From the NCBI RefSeq assembly GCF_004365705.1, contig NZ_SOBN01000001.1, forward strand, positions 434,001 to 498,000: a stretch of DNA of 64,000 nucleotides, given 5' to 3'. Shown one piece after another: positions 35,317-43,013 of the stretch; position 1 is the first letter of the stretch, and each line of letters opens with the position of its first letter. This DNA is from Streptomyces sp. 846.5. GTDB taxonomy: Bacteria > Actinomycetota > Actinomycetes > Streptomycetales > Streptomycetaceae. The notes beneath the pieces were generated by a model that did not search any database, was not told where the DNA came from, and saw only the letters and a program-made list of their open reading frames with translations. Made by a program: the position numbers and the translations under genes.

Positions 35317-35787
35317 TCATGATTCTGCGGACACGTTGGCGGTCAGCAGCCGCAGAATCCTGCGCACCTCGTCGAAGTCGTGCGGGTTCAGGCCCATCGC
35401 GTCGCCGATGGCAGCAGGGACCTGCAGGGCGCGTTCGCGCAGCTCGTGCCCCTGCTCGGTCAGGCTGACCTGGACCGTGCGCTCGTCCTCCGGCAACCGC
35501 TCGCGACGCACCAGGCCGCTCGCCTCCAGGCGCTTGATCAGCGGGGTGAGCGTCCCGTAGTCGAGCTGCAGGGCGGCGCCGATGTCCTTGATCGGCACGG
35601 TTCCGTGCTCCCACAGGACCAGCAGGGCCAGGTACTGGGGGTAGGTCAGCCCCAGGCTCTCCAGCAGCGGCCGGTAGCGGTGGGTGACCGCCCTGGACGC
35701 CGCATAGAGCGCGAAGCAGAGCTGATCGTCCAGCAGCAGGGAGAAGCCGTCCTCGGCCTCGCGAGGTGCGTCGGCAGCCTTCATCAT
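35317..35787 (-). CDS. MarR-family regulator, OhrR-like
   Basis: 156 residues from the ATG at 35787 with AAAGGG 9 nt upstream; the frame stays open to 35832 without homology. The DDQLCFALYAASRA block with Cys24 corresponds to the peroxide-sensing cysteine of OhrR. Winged HTH: YPQYLALLVLWEHGTVPIKDIGAALQLDYGTLTPLIKRLEASGLVRRERLPEDERTVQVSLTEQG, read in parts. Divergent from an alpha/beta hydrolase with a long palindrome between, so probably a redox-responsive repressor of that gene. Confidence 0.87.
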   Translation of the reverse strand: MMKAADAPREAEDGFSLLLDDQLCFALYAASRAVTHRYRPLLESLGLTYPQYLALLVLWEHGTVPIKDIGAALQLDYGTLTPLIKRLEASGLVRRERLPEDERTVQVSLTEQGHELRERALQVPAAIGDAMGLNPHDFDEVRRILRLLTANVSAES

Positions 35788-35850
35788 GGATAACGGCCCT
35801 TTCCGATCGACGGCCATCCCACAGTGTCCCATGAGGCGATTACAACTTCA

Positions 35851-35893
35851 GCGATTACCTTGTGCACACTGTACTTGTGCACGAGGTAATCGC
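35851..35893. promoter_or_regulatory. Long inverted repeat, probable MarR/OhrR operator
   Basis: GCGATTACCTTGTGCAC, 9-bp spacer, GTGCACGAGGTAATCGC: 16 of 17 arm positions pair. A further GCGATTAC copy lies at 35836-35843. It sits 58 bp before the hydrolase start and 64 bp from the MarR start. Confidence 0.7.
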
Positions 35894-35950
35894 GTACTAG
35901 GTTACCTCTCAGGCGGAGCCCATCGGGCTCTCACCCCAAAGGAGTCGGAC

Positions 35951-36919
35951 ATGACCGATTACACGCCCGTCGCACCTGTACTGGAGCAGGCCGCGGCCGA
36001 GTTCGCCGCAGCGACCGCCAACCCGCCCTACCTGTTCGACCTCGGACCCGTCGAGGGCCGCAAGGCCGTCGACGAGGCCCAGTCCGCCGTGATCCCCGAG
36101 CCTGCCGCGGACGAGGAGTGGATCACCGTCGCCGGTGGGCCCACCGGCTCCGTCCGGGCCCGGATCGTCAAGCCCGCCGGCGCCTCCGGCACCCTGCCGG
36201 TGATCCTCTACATCCACGGCGCGGGCTGGGTGTTCGGCAACGCCCACACCCACGACCGTCTGGTGCGCGAACTCGCCGTCGGCGCGGGGGCCGCGGTGGT
36301 GTTCCCCGAGTACGACCTCTCCCCCGAGGCCCGCTACCCGGTCGCCATCGAGCAGAACTACGCCGTCGCCCGCTGGATCGTCACCGACGGCGCCGCCAAG
36401 GGCCTGGACAGCGCCCGGATCGCGGTCGCGGGCGACAGCGTCGGCGGCAACATGGCCGCCGCACTGACCCTGATGGCCAAGGAGCGCGGCGACGTTCCCC
36501 TGGTCCAGCAGGTGCTGTTCTACCCGGTCACCGACGCCGCCTTCGACACCGGCTCCTACCACCAGTTCGCCGAGGGCTACTTCCTGCGCCGCGACGGCAT
36601 GCAGTGGTTCTGGGACCAGTACACGACCGACCCCGCCCAGCGCGCCGAGATCACCGCCAGCCCGCTGCGCGCCACCACCGAGCAGCTCGCCGGACTGCCC
36701 GCGGCGCTGGTCGTCACCGGCGAGGCCGACGTGCTGCGCGACGAGGGCGAGGCCTACGCCAACAAGCTCCGCCAGGCCGGCGTCCCGGTCACCGCCGTCC
36801 GCTACCAGGGCATCATCCACGACTTCGTCATGCTCAACGCCCTGCGCGGCACCCACGCCGCCGAGGCCGCGATCACCTTGGCCGTCATCACCTTGCGCGG
36901 CGCCTTCGGGACGCGCTGA
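35951..36919 (+). CDS. Alpha/beta hydrolase (HSL-type esterase)
   Basis: 322 residues, AAAGGAG upstream. Hormone-sensitive-lipase type: YIHGAGWVFGN is the HGGGW oxyanion block with an Ala in place of one Gly, then FPEYDLSPEARYPVAIEQ, nucleophile elbow GDSVGGNMAA, acid Asp in VVTGEADVLRDEGEAYA, and catalytic His in YQGIIHDFVMLNAL. Hydrolyses esters of unknown acids. Likely controlled by the divergent MarR, giving an oxidant- or aromatic-inducible esterase. Confidence 0.87.
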   Translation: MTDYTPVAPVLEQAAAEFAAATANPPYLFDLGPVEGRKAVDEAQSAVIPEPAADEEWITVAGGPTGSVRARIVKPAGASGTLPVILYIHGAGWVFGNAHTHDRLVRELAVGAGAAVVFPEYDLSPEARYPVAIEQNYAVARWIVTDGAAKGLDSARIAVAGDSVGGNMAAALTLMAKERGDVPLVQQVLFYPVTDAAFDTGSYHQFAEGYFLRRDGMQWFWDQYTTDPAQRAEITASPLRATTEQLAGLPAALVVTGEADVLRDEGEAYANKLRQAGVPVTAVRYQGIIHDFVMLNALRGTHAAEAAITLAVITLRGAFGTR

Positions 36920-36958
36920 TCCCGCGACGGCCGGAGGGCCTCGCGCGTTCGGGCAGGG

Positions 36959-37801
36959 TCAGCGGGCGGTGAGTGCCTGGGCGCCCAGGACCGCCAGCAG
37001 GGCGAGCTTGTCGTGGCTCTCGCTGCCGGGGGTGGCGGTGAGCACCAGGAGGGAGTGGGTCCGGTCCGGGTCGAGCAGGATCTGGCAGTGCAGGTCGATG
37101 CGGCCGACCTCGGGGTGGATGAACCGCTTCTGTTCGGTGAACCGAAGTCCGACCTGGCGGCCGTTCCAGAGTTCGGCGAACTCCTCGCTCAGTCCGGTCA
37201 GGGTGCGGGCCAGCTCCGCGGCCGGTGACTGCGGACCCTGCTGGGCCGCTGCGGTTCGCAGTTGGGCGACCTGGACCCGGCTGTGGTGGGGGTGGTCCTC
37301 GACGGGGTAGAGGCGACGGGCGCCAGGGTCGGTGAACCAGCGGTGCACCGCGCTGCGGGCGAGGCCGGTGTGCCGGGTCTCGTCGCCGAACAGCGCGACG
37401 GCGGGACCGGTCTGGGCGAGGGTCTCCCCCATCGCGCCCATGATCTGGGCCGGGGTGTCCTGCAGCCTGTCCAGTACCCGCATCAGTCCTGGGCTGACGT
37501 GCTGGGCGCGCAGGGCCCGGCGCGGGGTGCCGTGGCCGGCGAGCAGGAACAGGTGGTCGCGTTCGTCCAGGGACAGTCTCAGGCCGCGGGCGAGGGCGGC
37601 CGTCATCTGCTCGGAGGGCTGCGGACCGGATCCGCGTTCGAGCCGGGCGTAGTAGTCCGCCGACATGCCGGACAGCTCGGCGACGTCCTCACGGCGCAGG
37701 CCGGCGGTGCGCCGGCGGGAGCGGCTGGGCAGGCCGACGTCCTCGGGCTGCAGGGCTTCGCGCCGAGTGCGCAGAAAGCGCCCGAGCTCGTCCGTGTCCA
37801 T
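36959..37801 (-). CDS. XRE-family regulator with MmyB-like ligand domain
   Basis: 280 residues. N-terminal HTH: ELGRFLRTRREALQPEDVGLP, TAGLRREDVAELSGMSADYYARLERG. Then the MmyB-like PAS-type domain of about 180 residues (VLDRLQDTPAQIMGAMGETLAQTGPAVALFGD through FIHPEVGRIDLHCQILL), which in relatives binds fatty-acid-like ligands. Divergent from an SDR gene in the arrangement repeated many times in Streptomyces, where the regulator controls the adjacent dehydrogenase. Confidence 0.87.
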   Translation of the reverse strand: MDTDELGRFLRTRREALQPEDVGLPSRSRRRTAGLRREDVAELSGMSADYYARLERGSGPQPSEQMTAALARGLRLSLDERDHLFLLAGHGTPRRALRAQHVSPGLMRVLDRLQDTPAQIMGAMGETLAQTGPAVALFGDETRHTGLARSAVHRWFTDPGARRLYPVEDHPHHSRVQVAQLRTAAAQQGPQSPAAELARTLTGLSEEFAELWNGRQVGLRFTEQKRFIHPEVGRIDLHCQILLDPDRTHSLLVLTATPGSESHDKLALLAVLGAQALTAR

Positions 37802-37861
37802 GTCCGCTCCCGTTCGTGTGGCGCCGCTGGATCCACTATCGGTGGGCGTCCGGTCCGTTAA

Positions 37862-37882
37862 CCACTGTCCGGCATTCAGTGG
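37862..37882. promoter_or_regulatory. Inverted repeat between MmyB-type regulator and SDR
   Basis: CCACTG, 9-bp spacer, CAGTGG: perfect 6-bp arms 61 bp from the regulator start. A related CCAC-TATCG-GTGG lies just upstream (about 37833-37845). Candidate binding sites for the XRE regulator. Confidence 0.4.
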
Positions 37883-37969
37883 CTCGGCGGTTCCTGGTTG
37901 CCTCCTCGCGCGCGGCGTCTACTCGGGTCCACCGCCAGTGCGGCGGACGAGCGGATCAAGGAGAACCTC

Positions 37970-38827
37970 ATGGCGAAGTGGACCGCGGCCGATCTTCCCG
38001 ACCTGTCGGGCCGTACGGTGGTCGTCACCGGCGCGTCCGGCGGGATCGGCCTGATCACCGCGCGGGAGCTGGCGCGGGTCGGGGCCCGGGTGGTGCTCGC
38101 GGTGCGCGACGTCGCCAAGGGCAAGGCCGCGCTGGCCGGGATCGCCGGCCATGCGGAGGTACGGCGCCTGGACGTGTCGAGCCTGGACTCGGTGCGCTCC
38201 TTCGCCGACGGCTGGACCGGGGAGCTGGACGTGCTGGTCAACAATGCGGGCGTGATGGACATCCCGCTGAGCCGAACGCCGGACGGGCTGGACCTGCAGA
38301 CCGCGACCAACTACGTCGGGCCGTACGCGCTGACGCGGCTGCTGCTGCCGCACATCACCGACCGGGTCGTGCACATCGCCTCCCAGCTGCACCGGATGGG
38401 CCACGCCCGGCCGGACGACCTGAACTGGGAGCGGCGGCCCTACCGGCAGCTGGACGCCTACAACGACTCCAAGCTCGACCTGATGCTGTTCTCGCTGGAG
38501 CTGCAGCGGCGGCTGACGGCCGCCGGCAGCCCGGTGCGGTCTCTGGTCGCGCATCCCGGGATCGCCACCACGAACCTGGCGAGCCATTCCGGTTCCAACC
38601 GGATCAACCGGCTGCGCTTCCTCCTCAACGACGCCGAGCACGGCGCACTGCCGACGCTGTTCGCCGCGACGCGGGACCTGCCGGGCAACTCCTACGTCGG
38701 CCCGGACGGCCCGGGCGGCGTCAAGGGCCACCCGAAGCTCGGCAGGCCCTCCCGCGCCGCCCGCGACAGCGGGACGGCGGCCGAGCTCTGGCGCGCCACC
38801 GAGGCACTGACGGGCTTGCGGGACTGA
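37970..38827 (+). CDS. Short-chain dehydrogenase/reductase (retinol dehydrogenase-like)
   Basis: 285 residues from the ATG at 37970 with AAGGAG 7 nt upstream. TVVVTGASGGIGLITARELARVGARVVLAVRD gives an NADP-type cofactor site (Arg after the second strand), NNAGVMDIPLS, VHIASQLHR with the Ser, and YRQLDAYNDSKLDLMLFS with YxxxK. Longer C terminus than classical SDRs, as in the WWOX/RDH-like group. Target of the divergent MmyB-type regulator by position. Confidence 0.87.
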   Translation: MAKWTAADLPDLSGRTVVVTGASGGIGLITARELARVGARVVLAVRDVAKGKAALAGIAGHAEVRRLDVSSLDSVRSFADGWTGELDVLVNNAGVMDIPLSRTPDGLDLQTATNYVGPYALTRLLLPHITDRVVHIASQLHRMGHARPDDLNWERRPYRQLDAYNDSKLDLMLFSLELQRRLTAAGSPVRSLVAHPGIATTNLASHSGSNRINRLRFLLNDAEHGALPTLFAATRDLPGNSYVGPDGPGGVKGHPKLGRPSRAARDSGTAAELWRATEALTGLRD

Positions 38828-38837
38828 CGCGGGGCGC

Positions 38838-39050
38838 TCAGGGGACCTGGCGCAGATAGAGCGCTCCGCAGGTGTGGCAGAACTTCTCCCTGGTGTGGCC
38901 CCAGGCCTCGTCCGAGATCTTCTCCGCGGCGGGGTCGAGCCGGACCCCGCACAGGGCGGTGGTGCCGTTGTCCCGGATCATGTGCCACTGGACGATCGGT
39001 CCCGCGGTCCCCCCGCCCGCGTACTCGGCCATCATTTCGTAGATGCCCAT
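38838..39050 (-). CDS. Small conserved protein with zinc-ribbon-like cysteines
   Basis: 70 residues from the ATG at 39050 with GGAG 10 nt upstream; the open frame to 39110 adds non-conserved residues. MGIYEMMAEYAGG, WHMIRDNGTTALCGVRLDP, and FCHTCGALYLRQVP. Cys in ALCG plus the CHTC pair and the two nearby His could form a metal site. Common as an unannotated small gene in Streptomyces, function unknown. Confidence 0.7.
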   Translation of the reverse strand: MGIYEMMAEYAGGGTAGPIVQWHMIRDNGTTALCGVRLDPAAEKISDEAWGHTREKFCHTCGALYLRQVP

Positions 39051-39136
39051 GACGTTCTTCTCCTCGACAGCTGATACCTCTCTGATACCCCGGTGCCCCG
39101 CGAACACCACCCATTGACCGCCGTCAGCTGGGATAT

Positions 39137-39742
39137 CTAGGGACGCAGACCCACCTGCTTCAGGCCGACCCGGCAGAGGTCGTCGATCGCGGCCGCGTCA
39201 CCGCGTCGCCAGGCGTCCGCGAGGCCCCCGGCCGGGATCTCGACCGCGGCCAGGTCGCGCAGCGGGCCGGTGAGCGCCCTGAGCGCGAACAGGTCGGCGC
39301 CGCCGGGGCCGTCGAGGAGCCGGCGCGCCTTGACCGTTCCCCGCACCCAGCGCAGCCTCGGCGGCAGCCACAGCAGCAGCACCATCAGGACCGGCACCAC
39401 GATCAGGACAAGCGCCACCAGGAACGCCAGGTGCCCGACCGAGTGCTGCACCGACTCCCCGGCGTTCGCCAATCCGCTGCCGGCCCCGGCCGCCGACAGC
39501 AGCGGCCGCTTCAGGGTGTCCCCGACCAGCGGCACCCTGGCCGCCGCGTTGCCCGCGTCGGTGAGGCCCCCGGCGAGCTGGTCGCCCGCGCTCTGGGCGG
39601 CCCGCCCCGGGCCGGCCAGCAGCATGATCGCGTCATGGACCAGCAGGGCGAACCAGACCGACACCGCGATCACGGCCAGGGCCAGGAGGTCGGCCACCAC
39701 CTGTCGGGTCCTGCGTGCAGGGAGCTGTGCATAGATTCTCAT
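39137..39742 (-). CDS. Membrane protein with two transmembrane helices
   Basis: 201 residues. Helices at about 18-42 (DLLALAVIAVSVWFALLVHDAIMLL) and 104-128 (LAFLVALVLIVVPVLMVLLLWL). Between them is a 60-residue extracytoplasmic Ala/Gly loop and after them a cytoplasmic helical domain (ADLFALRALTGPLRDLAAVEIP, DAWRRGDAAAIDDLCRVGLKQVGLRP). Conserved hypothetical in Streptomycetaceae; function unknown. Confidence 0.75.
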   Translation of the reverse strand: MRIYAQLPARRTRQVVADLLALAVIAVSVWFALLVHDAIMLLAGPGRAAQSAGDQLAGGLTDAGNAAARVPLVGDTLKRPLLSAAGAGSGLANAGESVQHSVGHLAFLVALVLIVVPVLMVLLLWLPPRLRWVRGTVKARRLLDGPGGADLFALRALTGPLRDLAAVEIPAGGLADAWRRGDAAAIDDLCRVGLKQVGLRP

Positions 39743-39866
39743 GGTGTGTTCCCGTTCCGCCCAAGGATGTCAACGGTCACTGCTACGCCTACTCTGACGC
39801 CGACCCGCCATCGCCGGGCCGCGAAACGCCAGCCGCTCCTGAAGCTCGATCAGATGCCGTTCCGTC

Positions 39867-40499
39867 CTAGCCTGCCGCCCAGAAGACCATGCCCGCGACC
39901 ACCGAGCCGAGTACGGCGCCTGCCAGGCACTGGGCGCGGGTGTGGTCGCGCAGGACCACGCGTGACCACGCCACCACCGCCACGACGGCGTAGCCGAGCA
40001 GCGCCCACGCGCCGAAGGCCACCGTCAGCATGGCGACGGCGCCGCCGCCGGCGCTGGTGTGGAGGGAGATCTTCCACCGGGTGGTGATGACGGTCACCGG
40101 GATCATCGTCGCGAACTGGCCCAGGATCATCGCCGTCAGCGGACGCGGAGCGCCGCCGAGGTACATCAGGGCGAGCCCGACGCCCACCGACAGCATGATC
40201 AATGGCAGGATGACCACCCGCCTGGCCCGGTCGCGGACGTACCGGTCGGTCACCCGGCCGCGGCGCATCCCGGCAGTGATGCCCAGTTGCGGAAGCACCC
40301 CGGAGAACAGCGCGCCGACCAGTCCCCAGGCGGCGCCTGACAGGCCGTAACGAATCGCGCCGAAGCCCACCATGACCACGAGAATGATGTTCGTGGGGTC
40401 CACGGCCCGGGTCACGAACCGGGCCCAGGCCGGGGCGTCCGGCCTCGGGCCGGTCGGCGCGGATGCGCTCGCCGTGTCGGTGAGCGGGGTCTGCGTCAT
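39867..40499 (-). CDS. Membrane phosphatase-like protein (PAP2-related)
   Basis: 210 residues from the ATG at 40499 with GAGGAG upstream. Six hydrophobic segments. KISLHTSAGGGAV followed by WSRVVLRDHTRAQCLAG resembles the two C-terminal motifs of PAP2 phosphatases (SxH and HxxxQ/D), in the order and spacing of actinobacterial PA-phosphatase-like proteins. The first (K-x6-RP) motif is not clear, so activity is uncertain. May act on lipid phosphates at the membrane. Confidence 0.65.
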   Translation of the reverse strand: MTQTPLTDTASASAPTGPRPDAPAWARFVTRAVDPTNIILVVMVGFGAIRYGLSGAAWGLVGALFSGVLPQLGITAGMRRGRVTDRYVRDRARRVVILPLIMLSVGVGLALMYLGGAPRPLTAMILGQFATMIPVTVITTRWKISLHTSAGGGAVAMLTVAFGAWALLGYAVVAVVAWSRVVLRDHTRAQCLAGAVLGSVVAGMVFWAAG

Positions 40500-40526
40500 C
40501 AGCTCGGGCTCCTCGTAACCAGGGGT

Positions 40527-40538
40527 GTGCCCGGGCAC
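40527..40538. promoter_or_regulatory. Perfect 12-bp palindrome
   Basis: GTGCCCGGGCAC, 28 bp upstream of the PAP2-related start in the 220-bp divergent gap to the small hydrophobic protein gene. A partial copy (GTGCCCGGGG) is at 40604-40613. Confidence 0.3.
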
Positions 40539-40591
40539 GCTAGCGCATCCGCGGCCGGACCGTGGTGTCGCACGGCGCCGGAAACCGGCCT

Positions 40592-40616
40592 GGTTGACCC
40601 GGCGTGCCCGGGGTAG
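40592..40616 (+). promoter_or_regulatory. Possible stress-sigma (SigB/SigH-type) promoter
   Basis: GGTT, 15 bp, GGGTAG resembles the Streptomyces general-stress consensus GTTT-N14-16-GGGTAT. It is about 100 bp ahead of the hydrophobic protein gene, a family often stress-induced. Confidence 0.35.
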
Positions 40617-40719
40617 TCGAGTCACCAGTACGGCGTAGGGCTTTGACGCCCCGTTCCGTTTCGCCCGGACCCCGCGGAATGCAAGCACATGATGCTGCAA
40701 CCGTCTGAGAGGCCGGGTC

Positions 40720-40905
40720 ATGATTGTCTGGGTTGTTCTGCTTCTGCTGGTCCTGGTGCTGTTCGGGGTCGGCTTCTCCGTCCACCTGCTCTGGATCGCG
40801 GCGATCGTGCTGTTGATCGCCTGGCTGCTGGGCTTCATGCGCCATGGCCGCAGCGGCGGCGGGCGCCGGTCCGGGGGCCGCAGGTCCGGCTGGCGCCGCG
40901 GGTAG
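40720..40905 (+). CDS. Small hydrophobic membrane protein
   Basis: 61 residues, start with GAGAGG 9 nt upstream. Two near-continuous helices (MIVWVVLLLLVLVLFGVGFSV, LLWIAAIVLLIAWLLGFM) and a cationic Gly/Arg tail GRRSGGRRSGWRRG. Matches the small hydrophobic proteins (lmo0937/DUF5670-like) abundant in actinomycetes and linked to osmotic or general stress. Followed by a strong hairpin. Confidence 0.7.
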   Translation: MIVWVVLLLLVLVLFGVGFSVHLLWIAAIVLLIAWLLGFMRHGRSGGGRRSGGRRSGWRRG

Positions 40906-40964
40906 CGATCACGCGCGGCCGACCGCCACAAGCTGGGTGGGGGTCTCCTCCCCGTCACCCAAGT

Positions 40965-40998
40965 GACCCACCCCGCGTCCGAGGCGACGGGGTGGGTC
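40965..40998. terminator. Bidirectional terminator hairpin
   Basis: GACCCACCCCG, 12-nt loop, CGGGGTGGGTC: perfect 11-bp stem between the small hydrophobic protein gene and the converging PPOX gene. Confidence 0.78.
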
Positions 40999-41014
40999 CG
41001 GGCAAGCGCGCCGG

Positions 41015-41902
41015 CTACCGGGGTGTCGGCGACGGGTTGGCGGGCGAGTACTGCGGCTCGCTCCAGCGCAGGGGCAGTGCACCGGGCAGTTCGACCACCG
41101 CCGTCAGCTCGAAGGTGACCGACCGCTCCTGCCAGTCGGTCCGGGCCTCCCCGGTGAGCAGCAGGAGATCGCCCGTCTTCCAGTCGGGGAGGACGAGCCC
41201 GGCACGCGGGTTCAGTTCCAGGTTGCCCAGCGTCATATAGGCGCCGTTGCCCGGGTACTCACGCCAGCGCAGCGCCGTCGGCGAGAGGGTCTCGACGAAG
41301 CCGGGGTTGCCGCCCCGGTGCGAGGCGTCGGCCCGCCCATCGCGGTCCGCGGTGGCGAGGAAGAAGGTGTCGGCGGTGCCGACGACAATCTGCTGCCTGG
41401 TCGTCAGCTCGGTGCCACGGTGTGCCGGTCCGGGCCGGGGAGCCGGGGTGTCCCGGACCGGGTGACGCTTCTGGATGTACTTGGGGCAGTTGGAGAAGAC
41501 CTGCTCGGCATGGAGGACAAACCCCAGGTCACCTCCGCGCGCGGTGCCGTTGACGCGCATCCTCCGCCGTGTGGCCGGTTCGAGTGCGATCGTGCCCACC
41601 CGCACGTCCGGCCCGCCCAGCGCCTCGCGCAGCGGATCGTCCGGGTGCGGCACGGCGGCGACGCTCACCGTCCGCTCGTCGGGGACGGAGAGGAACCCCG
41701 GCTCGCCGGCGAGCACCGTCGCCCACATCCGTCCGGCTCCGTCGGCCGCGCCGACGACCAGCAGCTGGCGCTGCGCCAGGAAGCTCGCGGCCACCACCGG
41801 AACCGTGTCGCGAAAGCTGCGCTCCAGGTGATCGGCCCGTTCCGTCTCGCCGGCGAGCGCCTGGGCGGCGCGCTCGCCGCTGTGGTAGCCCACGGCAGCC
41901 AC
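41015..41902 (-). CDS. Pyridoxamine 5-phosphate oxidase-like flavoprotein
   Basis: 295 residues. Two split-barrel units: FLAQRQLLVVGAADGAGRMWATVLAGEPGFL (about 42-72), then QQIVVGTADTFFLATADRDGRADASHRGGNPGFVETL (about 168-205), YMTLGNLELNPRAGLVLPDWKTGDLLLLTGEA. VLHAEQVFSNCPKYIQKR carries the CPKYIQKR motif of this PNPOx-like subfamily. Probably FMN-binding; physiological substrate unknown. Starts 3 bp after the VOC stop, hence one operon with it. Confidence 0.83.
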   Translation of the reverse strand: MAAVGYHSGERAAQALAGETERADHLERSFRDTVPVVAASFLAQRQLLVVGAADGAGRMWATVLAGEPGFLSVPDERTVSVAAVPHPDDPLREALGGPDVRVGTIALEPATRRRMRVNGTARGGDLGFVLHAEQVFSNCPKYIQKRHPVRDTPAPRPGPAHRGTELTTRQQIVVGTADTFFLATADRDGRADASHRGGNPGFVETLSPTALRWREYPGNGAYMTLGNLELNPRAGLVLPDWKTGDLLLLTGEARTDWQERSVTFELTAVVELPGALPLRWSEPQYSPANPSPTPR

Positions 41903-41905
41903 GGT

Positions 41906-42367
41906 CTAGAAGAAACCGCAGGTGGGAGCATCGGCGAAGGGGGCCTTGCCCTCGTCCGCGACGCCGCTGCTGGTGAAGACCTCCAGCCGGGTGCCGTCCG
42001 GGTCGCTGAAGAAGACACCGCCGGAGTCGCGGCCCTCCCCGTGCGGGACCACGCCGTCGTACTGGAAGGTCGCGCCGCGCTCCTTCAACGCCCACTCCGC
42101 CTCGCGCACCTCCGCCACGGTGTCGACCTCGAACGCGAGGTGGTGCAGCCCGGCCCGGTCGCGCTCGTGCGCCCCGGCGGCCTGCTGCCAGATGGTGAGC
42201 AGCAGCGTCCCTTCCTTGCCGAGCTGGGCAACGCGACGCTCGGGCGCGGTGCCCGGGGCCGAGCCGCCGAGAACCTGCAGGCCGAGGACGTCGCGGTAGA
42301 ACGCGACCGAGCGGTCCAGATCGGTGACGTTGATGCCGACGTGTCCGGTGCGGAGGGAGGCGGGCAT
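41906..42367 (-). CDS. VOC family protein (dioxygenase/glyoxalase-like)
   Basis: 153 residues from the ATG at 42367, AGGAG upstream. GHVGINVTDLDRSVAFYRDVLGLQVL, HHLAFEVDTVAEVREAEWALKERGA and GGVFFSDPDGTRLEVFTSSG give two paired beta-alpha units with His (HVGI, HHLAF) and Glu (RLEVF) at metal-ligand positions, so a metal-dependent dioxygenase or lyase is plausible. First gene of a two-gene operon divergent from a CGNR regulator. Confidence 0.83.
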   Translation of the reverse strand: MPASLRTGHVGINVTDLDRSVAFYRDVLGLQVLGGSAPGTAPERRVAQLGKEGTLLLTIWQQAAGAHERDRAGLHHLAFEVDTVAEVREAEWALKERGATFQYDGVVPHGEGRDSGGVFFSDPDGTRLEVFTSSGVADEGKAPFADAPTCGFF

Positions 42368-42396
42368 GGCAGGGCTCCTGTTCCGAAGGCGATGTT

Positions 42397-42468
42397 CTAA
42401 CCGTTCAGTGTGACCATAACGGTTAGCCATCGCTCCATGCAACCGTTCCAAGGAACCTGAACAGTTAG
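42397..42468. promoter_or_regulatory. Tandem long-spaced operators in VOC/CGNR divergent promoter
   Basis: Copy 1 at 42397-42426: CTAACCGTT, 12 bp, AACGGTTAG, perfect 9-bp arms. Copy 2 at 42439-42468: GCAACCGTT, 12 bp, AACAGTTAG, same spacer, starts 42 bp apart (four helical turns). Copy 2 overlaps TAGACT (42466-42471), a -10 that stands 6 nt before the CGNR ATG and implies leaderless translation. Copy 1 covers the VOC promoter. Confidence 0.7.
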
Positions 42469-42477
42469 ACTGGGCGC

Positions 42478-43002
42478 ATGGACGCCCTCGTCGACCCCCG
42501 GCCACTGCGCGGCGAACCGCTGTCGCTGGACCTGCTGAACACCCGCTGGCACGACGACCAGCTGTTCCATCGGCCCGACGGCCTCGCCGTCTGGCTCGCC
42601 TCCAACGGCCTGACCGGCCGCGCCCCCGCCGGCCGGGCGACGCTGACCGCGCTTCTGGAGGCCCGCGACGCCCTGCTCGCGCTCCGCGCGGACCCCCGCG
42701 ACGTCACCGCGCTGAACGCCGTGCTGGCCCACGGCCGGGTCCGGCGCACCCTGGGCGCCGACGGCCTGCCGCACCACGAACCCGAGGTCGCCGACCCGTC
42801 CTGGCTGCCGGCCTGGCTGGCCGCCGACGACTACCTGGACCTGCTTGCGCGCGGGCCGCAGCGGATCCGCGAATGCGCGCACGAGCGCTGCATCCTGACC
42901 TTCTTCGACACCTCGCAGAACGGCCGCCGCCGCTGGTGCTCCATGTCCGACTGTGGCAACCGGGCCAAGGCGGCCCGCCACTACGCCCAGCAGAAGAGCT
43001 GA
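42478..43002 (+). CDS. CGNR zinc-finger (ABATE) regulator
   Basis: 174 residues. N-terminal ABATE helical domain (GEPLSLDLLNTRWHDDQLFHRPDGLAVWLA) and C-terminal CGNR treble-clef zinc finger: RECAHERCILTFFD, RRRWCSMSDCGNRAKAARHY, with four Cys for zinc and the CGNR signature. These are transcription regulators that sense stress through the ABATE domain. Probably binds the tandem operators and controls itself and the VOC/PPOX operon. No Shine-Dalgarno; likely leaderless. Confidence 0.88.
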   Translation: MDALVDPRPLRGEPLSLDLLNTRWHDDQLFHRPDGLAVWLASNGLTGRAPAGRATLTALLEARDALLALRADPRDVTALNAVLAHGRVRRTLGADGLPHHEPEVADPSWLPAWLAADDYLDLLARGPQRIRECAHERCILTFFDTSQNGRRRWCSMSDCGNRAKAARHYAQQKS

Positions 43003-43013
43003 GGGTCCGCCGC

